Assembly: GCA_020426515.1 (NCBI GenBank)
Contig: JAGQPW010000015.1
Coordinates: forward strand, 1 to 57,687
Length of the DNA: 57,687 nucleotides
Direction: 5' to 3'
DNA from: Planctomycetaceae bacterium
GTDB taxonomy: Bacteria > Planctomycetota > Planctomycetia > Planctomycetales > Planctomycetaceae
Part shown: positions 1-8,691 of the stretch, in pieces
How the letters are laid out: each line of letters starts with the position of its first letter
Position numbering within the stretch: position 1 is the first letter of the stretch
Notes under the pieces: generated by a model
Seen by the model: only the letters and a program-made list of their open reading frames with translations
Told to the model about the DNA's origin: nothing
Database searches by the model: none
Translations under genes and position numbers: made by a program

Positions 1-653
1 TTGAGTGCCGCCAACTCGTCCCGGATCACATCGATCGGCTTCTCGCGGAAGCGTTCCAGCAGTCGGCTGGCTGCACAGAAGTCACAAGCCAACGGGCAGC
101 CTCGCTGCGTTTGCAGCGTGTATCGTTTCACATCACCCAGCAAGTCAAAGCGGGGCATTGGCCACGGAACGCCTTCATTGCTTCTTCCTGCACGATAAAC
201 CGGCTGCAACTCTCCCCGCTCCAGATCGTCAAGCAGCGTTAACCACACCGTCTCGCCCGAGCCAGCGACGACCGCATCGGCATACCGTTGCGCCTCTTCC
301 GGAAGTGCCGTTGCATGCAGTCCGCCAATTGCCGTCCGAATGCCCCGTTGCCGCAACGCCAGCGACAGGGAATATGCTTCCACAATCGATGCAGTCAGTG
401 CTGAGATTGCGACCAGCGTGGGACGTTCCGAGACGATCGCCTCCACCAGTTCTTCATCAACGCCAGCCGGTGCCCGATAGGAACAATTCCAATGCTCCGG
501 CAGCATTCCGGCCAGCGTAAGTAAGCCCAAAGCGGGTAATTCCGCGAGCGCATGCGCCCGATCATGAAAACCTGGCAACGTCATCCCGAAGGCGAGCAGT
601 TCCGGTTCGTGAACGCGAAATCCGCTCAGTGTGACGAAAGCAACGTGCGGCAA
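1..653 (-). CDS. B12-binding radical SAM protein (partial, C-terminus outside window)
   Basis: Only the first 217 residues are in the window; the frame runs off the left edge. Residues about 75-150 look like a cobalamin-binding domain (a GGLHATALP stretch followed by a GSGET turn), and Cys186, Cys190 and Cys193 form the CxxxCxxC cluster motif of radical SAM enzymes. This is the domain order of the B12-dependent radical SAM class that includes methyltransferases and ring-forming enzymes; substrate cannot be told. No ATG lies upstream in this frame before a TGA, so I place the start at a TTG codon at 653, which gives MPHVAFVTLSGF, a sensible N-terminus for the family. The TTG start is an inference and an upstream frameshift is possible. 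The true length is probably more than twice what is visible. Confidence 0.85.
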   Translation of the reverse strand, partial: MPHVAFVTLSGFRVHEPELLAFGMTLPGFHDRAHALAELPALGLLTLAGMLPEHWNCSYRAPAGVDEELVEAIVSERPTLVAISALTASIVEAYSLSLALRQRGIRTAIGGLHATALPEEAQRYADAVVAGSGETVWLTLLDDLERGELQPVYRAGRSNEGVPWPMPRFDLLGDVKRYTLQTQRGCPLACDFCAASRLLERFREKPIDVIRDELAAL

Positions 654-883
654 TGGAGTCTCTGGGTGGCGAAACGGCTGGACGACGGGGCGCTGATGTG
701 GTGGAAGCGTATCGAACAGGCCGCTTGGTTGTCGTGCCCGGCAAAATAGACCGGGATGAGGCCCTCATGGTGACGCAGGAATGAATCGGGGGCTTCTGCT
801 GACGCAGAGCGCCCCCGCCACCCGACCGACTGACGAATCCCAGAGGCTGACGCCGTCCGGCTCGCCAGATTGGTCACACCGAA

Positions 884-1702
884 TCAGTTCTTCCCGTGGG
901 CTCGTGACTTGCCACCCACCTGGAGTACAGGCTGGGCGCGTTCGCCGCTGCACAGAACGATGAGCAGGTTGGAGACCAGGGCATCGCGGTCGGCGGGGTT
1001 CACTTCGAGTTGGGCTGCAGTGAGACGGTCGACCGCATCGCGGACGATTTCCACGGCTCCTTCAACGATCGTCTTGCGGGCATCGATCAGGGCCATGGCC
1101 TGCTGACGCATCAGCATGGCCTGAGCGATTTCGGGGGCGTAGGTCAGGTCATTCAGTCTCACATTGAGAACACGAATCCCGGCCGGATTGACCGCCTCCT
1201 GCAGTTCCGTGATGAAGCTGGTGGTGACCGTATCGCTTTCCTTCTTCAGACAGTCCGTCGCATCGTTCTCTGTTTCATAGGGGAACCGGGATGCCACACG
1301 CTTGACGACGGCTCCGGCCTGATCGGCAATGAACTGCCGGTAGTTTTCCACATGGAGGGCGGCTTTGACGGTGTCTTCCACGCGATACACAACGACTGCG
1401 CTGATTTCGATCGGGTTGCCGTTCTTCTCCACCACGGTGGTTGTGGGGATATCGTGAGTGTTGTCGCGGGTGGTGATGCGATGGAGCGTGCGACCGACAG
1501 GATGAATCCAGCGGATGCCTTGCGAGGCCAGCGTCGCCACATACTTTCCAAACCGCAGGACAACAATTTCTTCACGCGGATTGACGACAAAGAAGCCGAA
1601 CAACAGGATCGGCGGAAACAGAATCGAGGCCAGAATCACCAGGAACATCTCCATTTGCCCCTGTTGAGATTCATCCGGGGGGCTGGCGTACGAACTGGAC
1701 AT
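884..1702 (-). CDS. SPFH/band-7 domain membrane protein
   Basis: A 272-residue protein with one N-terminal membrane segment (around residues 18-38) followed by a typical band-7 domain: a VNPREEIVVLRFGKY entry strand, a RDNTHDIPTTTVVEKNG region, and an Ala/Arg-rich helical tail. SPFH proteins form large membrane-associated rings that organise or protect membrane proteins, often proteases. The open frame extends to 1765, but the ATG at 1702 has a GGAG Shine-Dalgarno six bases upstream, so I prefer it. It is divergent from the next membrane protein gene. No NfeD or FtsH partner is adjacent, so the cellular partner is unknown. Confidence 0.88.
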   Translation of the reverse strand: MSSSYASPPDESQQGQMEMFLVILASILFPPILLFGFFVVNPREEIVVLRFGKYVATLASQGIRWIHPVGRTLHRITTRDNTHDIPTTTVVEKNGNPIEISAVVVYRVEDTVKAALHVENYRQFIADQAGAVVKRVASRFPYETENDATDCLKKESDTVTTSFITELQEAVNPAGIRVLNVRLNDLTYAPEIAQAMLMRQQAMALIDARKTIVEGAVEIVRDAVDRLTAAQLEVNPADRDALVSNLLIVLCSGERAQPVLQVGGKSRAHGKN

Positions 1703-2039
1703 GAGCAGCTCCATTGTGAAGTGGCTGGTGAATTGGCCGAGAGGTCGTCTCTTCGGTGGAGTCAACGTCTCGCGAAGGATGGTGGATCAACCAAATCAGC
1801 AGCAGCCGTTACGAATTTCGAAAATGCACGAACAAATGCCTCCGCAATGTTCATACGGTGAGACTGGTTGTGGAGCAGTGTTTCGCAGTACAACAGTCCC
1901 GGCAACAGCGGATTTAGCCGGTCGCATTGCCTCGCCTCCCTCCCTTATTGTCGCCAGACGAACCTGCGTGAACCCCTCCTCCTCATCTTCCACTGCTCGA
2001 TTGTCGGCAACTCCGCAGTCGCCTGCCCGGCGATCGGTG

Positions 2040-2948
2040 ATGGCTTGCCTGTTGTGCATCGTGCTGCTGCAGTCAATGGGCGTTGCAGGGATGTACCTAC
2101 TCTCCAGCAGTGAGATGGAAAGTGACGTTTACGGGCTGCTGTTTTTTGACTGGGGCTGGCCGGAAGACCTGGCCCAGCGCATTGACGATGCGGGGGCCCT
2201 GGGAACGCTGGTCGGAGCCGGTTTCGCCATTCCGGGAGTTGTTTTGTTGTCCTCGCTGGGTGACGACATTGCATCAGGAACTCGCATCAGTCGCCAGTGG
2301 TTGCGGCTTCTTCTGCTGACGAACTTGTGTTTCATCGCAAGTTGGATGCTGGCGATTGCCGTTACGCAGATGGTGCGTGGAGGTGCGTTCGTTGAGTATG
2401 CACTCGGTGAGCACGCAGTGCGATTTGCGGTCCCGTTGGCGCTGGCCCTCCTGCTCGCACCAGCAACAGGTTGGATCAGCGGTGAGCGTTTGCGACAAAC
2501 GTCGATGGGGCTGCTCACTCTGGCGACTGCCGCCACGTTTATCGTGCATGGCTACAAAGCGATTTGCCTGTACGGCCAGTTTACCGATTTGATACTCCTC
2601 TCCAGTGCCCGCTGGACCAGTCTGCAACTGACCCAGTCGACCGCTGAGGGAGCCTTGTGGGTCATTGGCGTTGTTGATGTGGTTGTCGCTCTGTTGCTCA
2701 TCGGCACGCGTTGGCGCATGATCGCCGCGTACATGGCGCTGTGGGGCCTGATCACGGCATGCAGCCGCATGACAGCCATGGGAGCCGGGGCGTGGCCGGA
2801 AGTGTTGATTCGCTCCGCCAACTGGGGAGCCCCGCTGGCGCTCCTGCTGTATCATCAGAATCGATCTTCCCAACCTCGTATGCCCTCCCCCTGCCCGATC
2901 GTTGTGGAGCAGGAACGAATCGCGACTTCCTCAGTACAACAACCGTGA
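2040..2948 (+). CDS. polytopic membrane protein, unknown function
   Basis: About 302 residues with roughly seven to eight hydrophobic segments, beginning with MACLLCIVLLQ and including segments near LALALLLAPATGW and IGVVDVVVALLLIG. I do not recognise a family. The frame is open back to 1701, but residues before the ATG at 2040 are Ser/Arg-rich and overlap the start of the divergent SPFH gene, so I regard the long form as unlikely; other internal starts (for example 1824) cannot be excluded. The stop at 2948 is followed 12 bases later by the start of the phosphoesterase gene, so the two are probably co-transcribed. Confidence 0.6.
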   Translation: MACLLCIVLLQSMGVAGMYLLSSSEMESDVYGLLFFDWGWPEDLAQRIDDAGALGTLVGAGFAIPGVVLLSSLGDDIASGTRISRQWLRLLLLTNLCFIASWMLAIAVTQMVRGGAFVEYALGEHAVRFAVPLALALLLAPATGWISGERLRQTSMGLLTLATAATFIVHGYKAICLYGQFTDLILLSSARWTSLQLTQSTAEGALWVIGVVDVVVALLLIGTRWRMIAAYMALWGLITACSRMTAMGAGAWPEVLIRSANWGAPLALLLYHQNRSSQPRMPSPCPIVVEQERIATSSVQQP

Positions 2949-2960
2949 TTGAAAGTGCTC

Positions 2961-4178
2961 ATGCAGACTCCCCACATCAATTCGTGGACACGAACCATCT
3001 CTTTCGGGCTGTTATGCCTGCTGCTCGCGCGGGCCGGCTACGCTGATGCCCCACTGGAAGGTGTGAAACCTGCGCAGTGGCGGGTCATCTGGACCAGCAA
3101 TCCCGCCACCACGGCAACAATTTCCTGGAGCACTGCGCAACCGGGGTCCTCGCATGCTGTCGAATTTCGCAAGCGGGGCGATGACTCCACGCAAGGCGTC
3201 CGCGCTGCGGAGAGTGGCCGCGTGACAGGTGGGCCTCACGAGTTCTACTACCACCACGCCCGCCTGACCGACCTGCAGCCCGCGACCGCGTACGAAGTGC
3301 GGATGGTGAGCGACAACGAGCGTTCTCCGTTGTTCTACTTCGTTACCGCTCCAGCCGAAGACCGACCTTTCAGTCTGATGCATGGCGGCGATTCCCGTTC
3401 AGACCGCAAGGAGCGTCGACGCATGAACGAGTTCATGGAGAACCTCGTGGCCAGGTCGCTGAAGAATGACGATCCGGCCGACGACATCCTCGCACTGGCA
3501 CATGGCGGCGACTTCATCGCCAACGGCACCAATTCGGAGCAGTGGTCGGAATGGCTTTCCGATCATGAATTGACAACCGCAGCCGATGGCCGGCTGCTTC
3601 CCATTATTCCAGCGCGAGGGAATCACGATATCGGCCCGGCGTTCAATCAGATCTTCGGATTTCCGGAGGACGACCTGAACTATTACGCGATCAACATCAC
3701 GCCGCAGGTGCGGTTTATCACGCTGAATTCCGAGACGAGCACCGCGGGTGATCAGGCACTCTGGCTGGAACGGGAACTGGCTCAGTCTCGTCTCACATCA
3801 CGTTGGATTGTGCCGCAGTACCATCGCCCGGCCTTTCCTGCAGTGAAGCTCCCGGGAGGGGCTCTCCTGACGTGGGTGCCGCTGTTTGAGAAGTACAACG
3901 TCGATCTGGTTTGCGAGTCCGATGGGCACAACATCAAGCGAACGGTCCCTATTCGCAACAACAAACCCGATGAAACGGGCGTGGTGTATATTGGAGAAGG
4001 CGGCCTGGGCGTTTCCCAGCGAACTCCAAAGCCTGATCGCTGGTTCCTGCAGGAACCCGGTATGGCCGACAAGGGAAGTCACGTGTTTGTGCTGACATTC
4101 ACGAAAGACAAACTCATCGGCCAGTGTGTGTTGCCGACCGGAGACGTGCGTGATCGCTTCACACGCAATGTTCGCTGA
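2961..4178 (+). CDS. exported purple-acid-phosphatase-like metallophosphoesterase
   Basis: A 405-residue protein. Residues 1-30 are a signal peptide with cleavage near ARAGYADA. Residues about 36-130 resemble the fibronectin-type N-terminal domain of purple acid phosphatases (VRVIWTSNP...ATISW...YEVRM). The metallophosphoesterase core follows: HGGDSRSD (Asp144), HGGDFI (Asp184), GNHD (220-223), VPQYHRP, and a terminal ESDGHN that stands where the family usually has GHxH. It should hydrolyse phosphate esters outside the cytoplasm; the substrate is not known. The frame opens at a TTG at 2949, but the ATG at 2961 begins a better signal peptide. Minus-strand genes follow downstream. Confidence 0.85.
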   Translation: MQTPHINSWTRTISFGLLCLLLARAGYADAPLEGVKPAQWRVIWTSNPATTATISWSTAQPGSSHAVEFRKRGDDSTQGVRAAESGRVTGGPHEFYYHHARLTDLQPATAYEVRMVSDNERSPLFYFVTAPAEDRPFSLMHGGDSRSDRKERRRMNEFMENLVARSLKNDDPADDILALAHGGDFIANGTNSEQWSEWLSDHELTTAADGRLLPIIPARGNHDIGPAFNQIFGFPEDDLNYYAINITPQVRFITLNSETSTAGDQALWLERELAQSRLTSRWIVPQYHRPAFPAVKLPGGALLTWVPLFEKYNVDLVCESDGHNIKRTVPIRNNKPDETGVVYIGEGGLGVSQRTPKPDRWFLQEPGMADKGSHVFVLTFTKDKLIGQCVLPTGDVRDRFTRNVR

Positions 4179-4304
4179 GGTGGCGGTTCGACCATTCATT
4201 TCCGGCATTTCGAACGGGACCAGTCCTCCGAACAGAAAGAGCCCCCGTACCCAACCTTGTTTTGGGGACTTCTGCGGATGCAGACTGACCCGGCCGCCCG
4301 CAGT

Positions 4305-4754
4305 TTACGATGCTGCTGGTGGAGCCGGTCGACTGTCGATACTGCCTGCCCCGGAACCGTTGGCCATCAGAAATAGCATCGTTCCCATCAGCGACAGGTT
4401 CTTCATGAACTGAATCATCTGCGCCTGACGCTCGGCCCCTTCGAAGGTCCAGAAGTCGTGGAAGAAACAGGTGGCGAGGATGAGGAAGACGAGCAGCAGC
4501 GATGCGCCGATACGGGCCTTGTAGCCCAGCAGGACCGAAGCACTTCCAGCCAGCAAGAACACGATCGCTCCGGCCAGCATAACATGCGGCATCGGGACGC
4601 CTTCCGAAGCCATGTGTTCAGCCACGCCATTGAATTGAGGGATTTTATTTCCCACGGCGCTGAGCAGGAAGATCGTGACAATCATCAGCCGGGCCAATGG
4701 ACTGGCGAGTTGGCTGATTGAGAAGGCGCCGGTGGATGTCTTTGCGGTGGTCAT
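4305..4754 (-). CDS. DoxX family membrane protein
   Basis: A 149-residue protein with four hydrophobic segments in the DoxX arrangement: LARLMIVTIFLLSAVGNK, then MLAGAIVFLLAGSASVLLGYKARIG and its neighbours. DoxX/YphA-type proteins are small inner-membrane proteins linked to thiol or oxidative stress. The start has an AGGAG Shine-Dalgarno. It is the third gene of a minus-strand run MarR-pirin-DoxX; a gap of 166 bases separates it from pirin, so it may also have its own promoter. The pairing of DoxX with a pirin and a MarR repressor is common in electrophile- or redox-inducible operons, which suggests the same role here. Confidence 0.85.
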   Translation of the reverse strand: MTTAKTSTGAFSISQLASPLARLMIVTIFLLSAVGNKIPQFNGVAEHMASEGVPMPHVMLAGAIVFLLAGSASVLLGYKARIGASLLLVFLILATCFFHDFWTFEGAERQAQMIQFMKNLSLMGTMLFLMANGSGAGSIDSRPAPPAAS

Positions 4755-4920
4755 GGTTCCGTTGCTCCTGAATGGAAGTGTTGTTGGGGTGAGTCAGGCC
4801 GGGGATTGAATGTCTTGTCGTTGTGTTTTCCGCTCACCTCGCCTCTCTGCCCAGGCAGTGACATTCCTGCGAGGCGGGAGTCGATTGCGGGAGAGCGCGG
4901 GACGTTTTTCTTGAGGCTCG

Positions 4921-5619
4921 TCAGGCGAGATCGAACAGCATGATCTCGGCGGACGAGATCGCCTGAATGGATAGATCCGGGGCGTCACTGAGAGCCGCGG
5001 CATCGCCGGCCGAGAGTGTTTCGCCGTTGACGGCCACTTCGCCTCGCAGTACTTGCAGCCATGCGTGTCGATCTTCGGCCAGCGTGTGCTTCAGTTCCCG
5101 ATTGGCATCGAGCCGTGAAAGGTAGATACAGGCATCCTGATGGATCAGCAGCGAACCCTGTTCCGGCTGCCGGGAAGCGACCAGCTGCAGTCGATTGCGC
5201 AGGAGTTCATCGGGGAAGCCTTTCTGCTCGTAGCTGGGAGTGATTCCCTTGGCTTCGGGGTGCAGCCAGATCTGATACAGATGGACCGATTCCTCTGCGG
5301 AGGGATTGAATTCGCTGTGCGTGATTCCGGTTCCGGCGGACATCCGCTGAAACTCGCCTGGACGCAGCACTTCTCCATTTCCCATCGAGTCGCGATGTTC
5401 CAATGCTCCTTCAAGCACGTACGTCACGATTTCCATATCGTTGTGCGGGTGCGTGCCGAAGCCCTGTCCCGGAGCGATCCAGTCTTCGTTCATCACCCGC
5501 AGCGACCGGAAACGCATATGGTGCGGGTCCTGATAGCCGGCAAACGAAAACGTATGCTTTGACTTCAGCCAGCCATGATCTCCTGCCCCTCGTTCATTGG
5601 ATCTGCGAATCGTGAGCAT
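4921..5619 (-). CDS. pirin family protein (YhhW-like bicupin)
   Basis: A 232-residue pirin. The metal site is complete: His57 and His59 in GTHPHND, and His101 and Glu103 in GITHSEF, at the same positions as in the YhhW family, whose member has quercetin dioxygenase activity. The length is typical for YhhW-like pirins. A GGAAGAAGG stretch precedes the ATG. It lies between the MarR regulator (75 bases upstream) and DoxX on the same strand, so it is probably repressed by that regulator. Its physiological substrate is not known; an electrophile or quinone/flavonoid-type compound is an inference from context. Confidence 0.9.
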   Translation of the reverse strand: MLTIRRSNERGAGDHGWLKSKHTFSFAGYQDPHHMRFRSLRVMNEDWIAPGQGFGTHPHNDMEIVTYVLEGALEHRDSMGNGEVLRPGEFQRMSAGTGITHSEFNPSAEESVHLYQIWLHPEAKGITPSYEQKGFPDELLRNRLQLVASRQPEQGSLLIHQDACIYLSRLDANRELKHTLAEDRHAWLQVLRGEVAVNGETLSAGDAAALSDAPDLSIQAISSAEIMLFDLA

Positions 5620-5693
5620 GGTTTCACCTTCTTCCTCGAAATTGGTATCTCAGAGGACTGTTGATTGGTAAACTAGTTGGGCAAATAAGAGAG

Positions 5694-6170
5694 CTATTCG
5701 TTCTCTTCGTTGATGCTGGATCGGAGTTTTTCCAACAACCGGCTGAGTTCTTTCAGTTCCGTTCTGGTCAGATGACCGGCCAGCGTCCGATGCAGGTCGG
5801 AGACTGGTTGATCAAGTTTCTTGAGGAGATCGAGCGCTGCGGGAGTGATGTCGACATACACCACTCGGCGATCCTGCTTGCAGCGCTCGCGGGTGACGAG
5901 CCCTTGCTTTTCCAGTCGATCAATCAGTCCGGTAATCGCCGGGACCACCTGAATCAGCCGGCCCGCGATTTCCAGGCTGGGTAGCGGCTCCCCTGCTCCG
6001 CGCAGAATTCGCAACACGTTGTACTGCGACGATGTCAGTCCAAATTCCCGAAACAGCCGTCCAAAGCGGTTCTGAAACTGATCGCTCGACCGTAGCAGAT
6101 TCAGGATGGCCTCCTGCTCTGCCGATTCAAACGGTTCGCGTTTTCTGAGTTCTCGCTGCAATTTGGACAT
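5694..6170 (-). CDS. MarR family transcriptional regulator
   Basis: A 158-residue winged-helix protein. The helix-turn-helix lies around residues 60-90 (LPSLEIAGRL...VPAITGLIDRLEKQGLV) and the wing contains the family's D-R-R sequence (QDRRVVYVDITPAAL). MarR proteins act as dimers on palindromic operators and are released by phenolic, electrophilic or oxidising ligands. The start has a GGGAG Shine-Dalgarno. It heads the MarR-pirin-DoxX run and has a promoter with a built-in palindrome directly upstream, which is what an autorepressed gene should have. No conserved sensing cysteine stands out in the translated sequence. Confidence 0.92.
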   Translation of the reverse strand: MSKLQRELRKREPFESAEQEAILNLLRSSDQFQNRFGRLFREFGLTSSQYNVLRILRGAGEPLPSLEIAGRLIQVVPAITGLIDRLEKQGLVTRERCKQDRRVVYVDITPAALDLLKKLDQPVSDLHRTLAGHLTRTELKELSRLLEKLRSSINEENE

Positions 6171-6202
6171 GTGTGACTCCCGGTGTTCGCCTCTCGGAAT
6201 TT

Positions 6203-6231
6203 ACTTTACGTGTGAATAATTATTCTGTCAA
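6203..6231 (-). promoter_or_regulatory. promoter with palindromic operator upstream of the MarR gene
   Basis: Read on the minus strand, a consensus TTGACA (6226-6231) is followed by exactly 17 bases and TAAAGT (6203-6208), a fair -10 element. The spacer contains GAATAATTATTC (6214-6225), a perfect 12-bp palindrome. A repressor bound there would block RNA polymerase. The site lies 32 bases upstream of the regulator's start codon, so autorepression of the MarR-pirin-DoxX run is the obvious reading. The layout is seen directly; binding by this regulator is inferred. Confidence 0.7.
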
Positions 6232-6403
6232 GTGCACGTGAGCTGATCATTGCGGGAAGCTTCAGTGTCATCTGCTGGTGTGGAGGAACAGGGCGTCGAC
6301 TCGAAGACTTGGTAAACTGGCTTCCGGCGAAGCGGCTCGCACAGTTGGCTTTTCGTGTTGGAATATCTGCAACGCTGCTCGTGAGGCTGTGCCAAGAAAG
6401 ACA

Positions 6404-6940
6404 ATGCAAGACGACAACCTCGAAACTGGACTGATTGGTGGCCGGGAAACGCGGGCCGTTGAGATTGTGCACTATGATCCCCGGTGGCCGGAGATCTTTC
6501 GGGCCCACGCCGCAGTCATTGCCAAGGCTGTGGGAGCGGTTGCCCAGCAGATTGAGCACATTGGCTCAACTTCTGTTCCCGGACTGGGAGCGAAGCCGAT
6601 TGTGGACATGCTGCTGGTGGTGCCGGACTCAGCGGATGAGTCGGCCTACCTGCCCCAACTGATCGACGCCGGGTATGAACTGCGGGTTCGTGAGCCGGAG
6701 CTAAACGAACATCGCATGCTTCGCACACCTGGACGGGACATGCACCTGCACGTGTACTCGGTCGGCTCGCCGGAAATTGAACGCTACTTCACGTTCCGGG
6801 ATCGCTTGCGTACCTCCCCTGCCGACCGGGAGCGGTACGAGACGACGAAACGCATGCTGGCACTGAGGGAGTGGGGCGACATGAACGACTATGCCGAAGC
6901 GAAGACTGAAGTCATTCAAAGCATTCTGGCCAACGACTAG
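6404..6940 (+). CDS. GrpB family protein (UPF0157, nucleotidyltransferase-like)
   Basis: A 178-residue protein with the GrpB signature: VEIVHYDPRWPEIF near the start, then IEHIGSTSVPGLGAKPIVDMLLVV, in which GST-S and the following D resemble the nucleotidyltransferase fold's active-site strand, and later HLHVYSVGSPE. GrpB proteins belong to the nucleotidyltransferase superfamily but their reaction is not known. The frame extends to 6278, but the ATG at 6404 starts close to the conserved domain and the upstream residues look non-coding. Single gene, divergent from the MarR operon. Confidence 0.88.
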   Translation: MQDDNLETGLIGGRETRAVEIVHYDPRWPEIFRAHAAVIAKAVGAVAQQIEHIGSTSVPGLGAKPIVDMLLVVPDSADESAYLPQLIDAGYELRVREPELNEHRMLRTPGRDMHLHVYSVGSPEIERYFTFRDRLRTSPADRERYETTKRMLALREWGDMNDYAEAKTEVIQSILAND

Positions 6941-7326
6941 CCAGTCCAGCGAGCGCCGGGCATGCTCCCGCATACCGATGTCGGCAGATGGGGCTTCCAT
7001 CGTGGGGAGTCCCAAAGTCACCCGAGATTCCCTTGATCGCAGCGAGGTCAGCGGCGGAGGAGTATATTGATAGGCATGTGAAAGTGTTTCATGCACGCCC
7101 TGCTGACATGGTGTGAACAGGGCACGTGGCCTACTCAAATTTCCTTTCCCAAGTGCAACTTTGGATTGGGAAACTCGGACACTTCCATTGTAGAATTCAC
7201 ATCAAGACTCGGCGATTTCCGGAGTGTGTCTTACTCAACAGGCAATCTCACGATGCATTGAAGCGAGCAGCAGCGGTTGGCTGCTGAGTCTGGAGCGACC
7301 GTCCTCACGAGGAAGACTGAACCAGA
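6941..7326. other. intergenic region with a small hairpin
   Basis: No convincing gene here; reading frames on both strands look like chance. An 8-bp inverted repeat (TTTCCCAA at 7145-7152 and TTGGGAAA at 7166-7173) could form a hairpin. It has no T-run, so it is a weak terminator candidate for the GrpB gene, or part of the control region of the following antitoxin. Confidence 0.4.
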
Positions 7327-7521
7327 ATGACACTGAATCTCGAGCTTGATGCTCAGCAAACGCAGCGATTGCAGGAGGTGGCCCGTCGGCTCAACGTCTC
7401 CGTTGATGAATTGGCGAAGGCGGCTATCAATGATCTGCTCGCGAAACCGGAAAGTGAATTCGAGCGTGCCGCAACGCGTGTGCTCAAGAAGAACGCCGAG
7501 CTCTACAGGCGATTGGCCTGA
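7327..7521 (+). CDS. type II antitoxin, Doc/Fic-associated
   Basis: A 64-residue acidic/basic helical protein. The N-terminal part (LNLELDAQQTQRLQEVARRL, then NVSVDELAKAAINDLL) looks like a short DNA-binding domain and the C-terminal part (FERAATRVLKKNAELYRRLA) like the toxin-wrapping helix. The stop TGA overlaps the next ATG by one base (TGATG), as is usual for antitoxin-toxin pairs. The neighbouring frame is a Doc-type toxin, which supports the call. The antitoxin itself is intact, although its toxin is broken; it may survive as an orphan regulator or to neutralise toxins made elsewhere. Confidence 0.75.
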   Translation: MTLNLELDAQQTQRLQEVARRLNVSVDELAKAAINDLLAKPESEFERAATRVLKKNAELYRRLA

Positions 7522-7911
7522 TGCGTCAACTCACGCTTGGCGAACTGATCGACTTGCATCGGCGGATCATTGAGTAATCAGGCGGTGCCAATGGAATTCG
7601 CGATCTGGGATTGGCTGAATCGGCACTCGCCCAGCCGCAGATGTCTTTCGACGGCGCAGAACTGTATCCGACTCTCGCCGAAAAGGCGGCCGCACTATGT
7701 TTCTCCCTGGTCATGAGTCATCCATCTCGTCGACGGCAACAAGCGAATCGGCCACGCGGCGATGGAGACGTTTCTTGTGCTGAATGGATTCGAACTGAAT
7801 GCGGACGTCGATGATTCCGAGTTCGTGAGTCTACGGCTCGCAGCTGGTGAACTGCATCGCACCCCATTCACTGAATGGGTCGTGAGGCACGTTATTGACG
7901 TCGAAATCTGA
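7521..7911 (+). pseudogene. Doc/Fic (death-on-curing) toxin, inactivated
   Basis: Reading across frames gives a Doc-like protein: MRQLTLGELIDLHRRIIE, then an in-frame TAA at 7575-7577, then [21 protein letters not shown]. The family usually has Gln where the stop is, so a single C-to-T change (CAA to TAA) explains it. A second lesion follows: at about 7724-7727 one extra base throws the frame, and with it removed the protein reads [21 protein letters not shown], which contains the Fic motif HPFxDGNKR, and runs to a TGA at 7909. The 391-base span equals a whole number of codons plus one, fitting a single insertion. Intact family members phosphorylate EF-Tu. The broken gene follows its antitoxin with one base of overlap. 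Confidence 0.85.
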
Positions 7912-7990
7912 CGCAGTGTGAGCAGGGAATTCGGAGATGGAAGCAGGACACGCAGTCTCGCCACTCTGTTGCCCTCGGAGAGAAATCGTC

Positions 7991-8512
7991 ATGGACCTGT
8001 TGGACCGCTTATTGAAGCACGATGTCTGGACGACTCGGAAGTTACTCGACATTTGCAGCACACTGTCCGAGGAGCAGCTCGACGGGGATTTTGAACTCGG
8101 GCATCGTACGTTGCGTGCCACACTGCATCACATGCTTCACAACATGGAGGTCTGGACGGCACTGATGGCAGGGCAGCATCCGGTTCAGCAGGCGGACTGC
8201 ACCCTGCCCGGCATGATCACGCGGCTGGATGCGGCGGAATCGAGTCTCGCTTCCATCGCTCGTCGGGTGGCAAATTCAGATGCCTGGGACGACCTGTGGA
8301 CGGACACGCTCGATGATCCGCCGCAGCAGAAGAGTTATGGAACGGCCATTGCTCATCTCATCACGCACAACATGCATCATCGAGCGCAGCTGTTGTACAT
8401 GCTGCGGCGAACGGGAGTTACGCCAGTTCCCGAAGGGGACGTGTTCAGCTGGGAAGCCGCGATGCAGGCGGCAGCAAGCGAGACGGCAATTGACGACAGG
8501 TCGTTTGCCTGA
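7991..8512 (+). CDS. DinB-like four-helix-bundle protein
   Basis: A 173-residue DinB/YfiT-type protein. It begins DLLDRLLKHDVWTTRKLLDIC and has His residues in the expected metal-binding places: HHMLHNMEVW in the second helix and HNMHHRAQLLYMLRR near the end. The fold binds a divalent metal; members include thiol transferases, but most, like this one, have no known reaction. The frame starts at 7937, but the ATG at 7991 has a GGAGAG Shine-Dalgarno and begins exactly where the family does. It follows the broken toxin locus without being clearly related to it. Confidence 0.88.
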   Translation: MDLLDRLLKHDVWTTRKLLDICSTLSEEQLDGDFELGHRTLRATLHHMLHNMEVWTALMAGQHPVQQADCTLPGMITRLDAAESSLASIARRVANSDAWDDLWTDTLDDPPQQKSYGTAIAHLITHNMHHRAQLLYMLRRTGVTPVPEGDVFSWEAAMQAAASETAIDDRSFA

Positions 8513-8582
8513 CTGCAAATCAACGGTAGTCGCTCCCGACAGTTTCGCAGTGGGTTTCCACCTGTCCACTCAAACGAAAACA

Positions 8583-8611
8583 ACCCCCGAGGGCATCGTG
8601 CCTTCGGGGGT
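8583..8611 (-). terminator. rho-independent terminator for the YHS-like exported protein gene
   Basis: ACCCCCGA-GGGC (8583-8594) pairs with GCCT-TCGGGGGT (8600-8611) apart from one mismatch. On the minus strand the hairpin is followed by TTGTTTTCGTTT, a T-rich tail, so it best serves the minus-strand gene ending at 8692. It lies between two convergent genes and may also stop plus-strand transcription from DinB. Confidence 0.7.
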
Positions 8612-8691
8612 CATGGCGTCTCGCATCGGGACGGGCTTCCCTGCCCTGATGCATCACAGGTGGTGAATCTTCGATTCGACGAAGCGAATCG

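Noticed and set aside
1010..1861. 283-residue frame on the plus strand
   Set aside because: It lies opposite the SPFH gene, whose protein shows clear family motifs; the plus frame shows none.
1701..2039. N-terminal extension of the polytopic membrane protein
   Set aside because: Residues are Ser/Arg-rich with no conserved look, overlap the divergent SPFH start, and no good Shine-Dalgarno precedes the long start.
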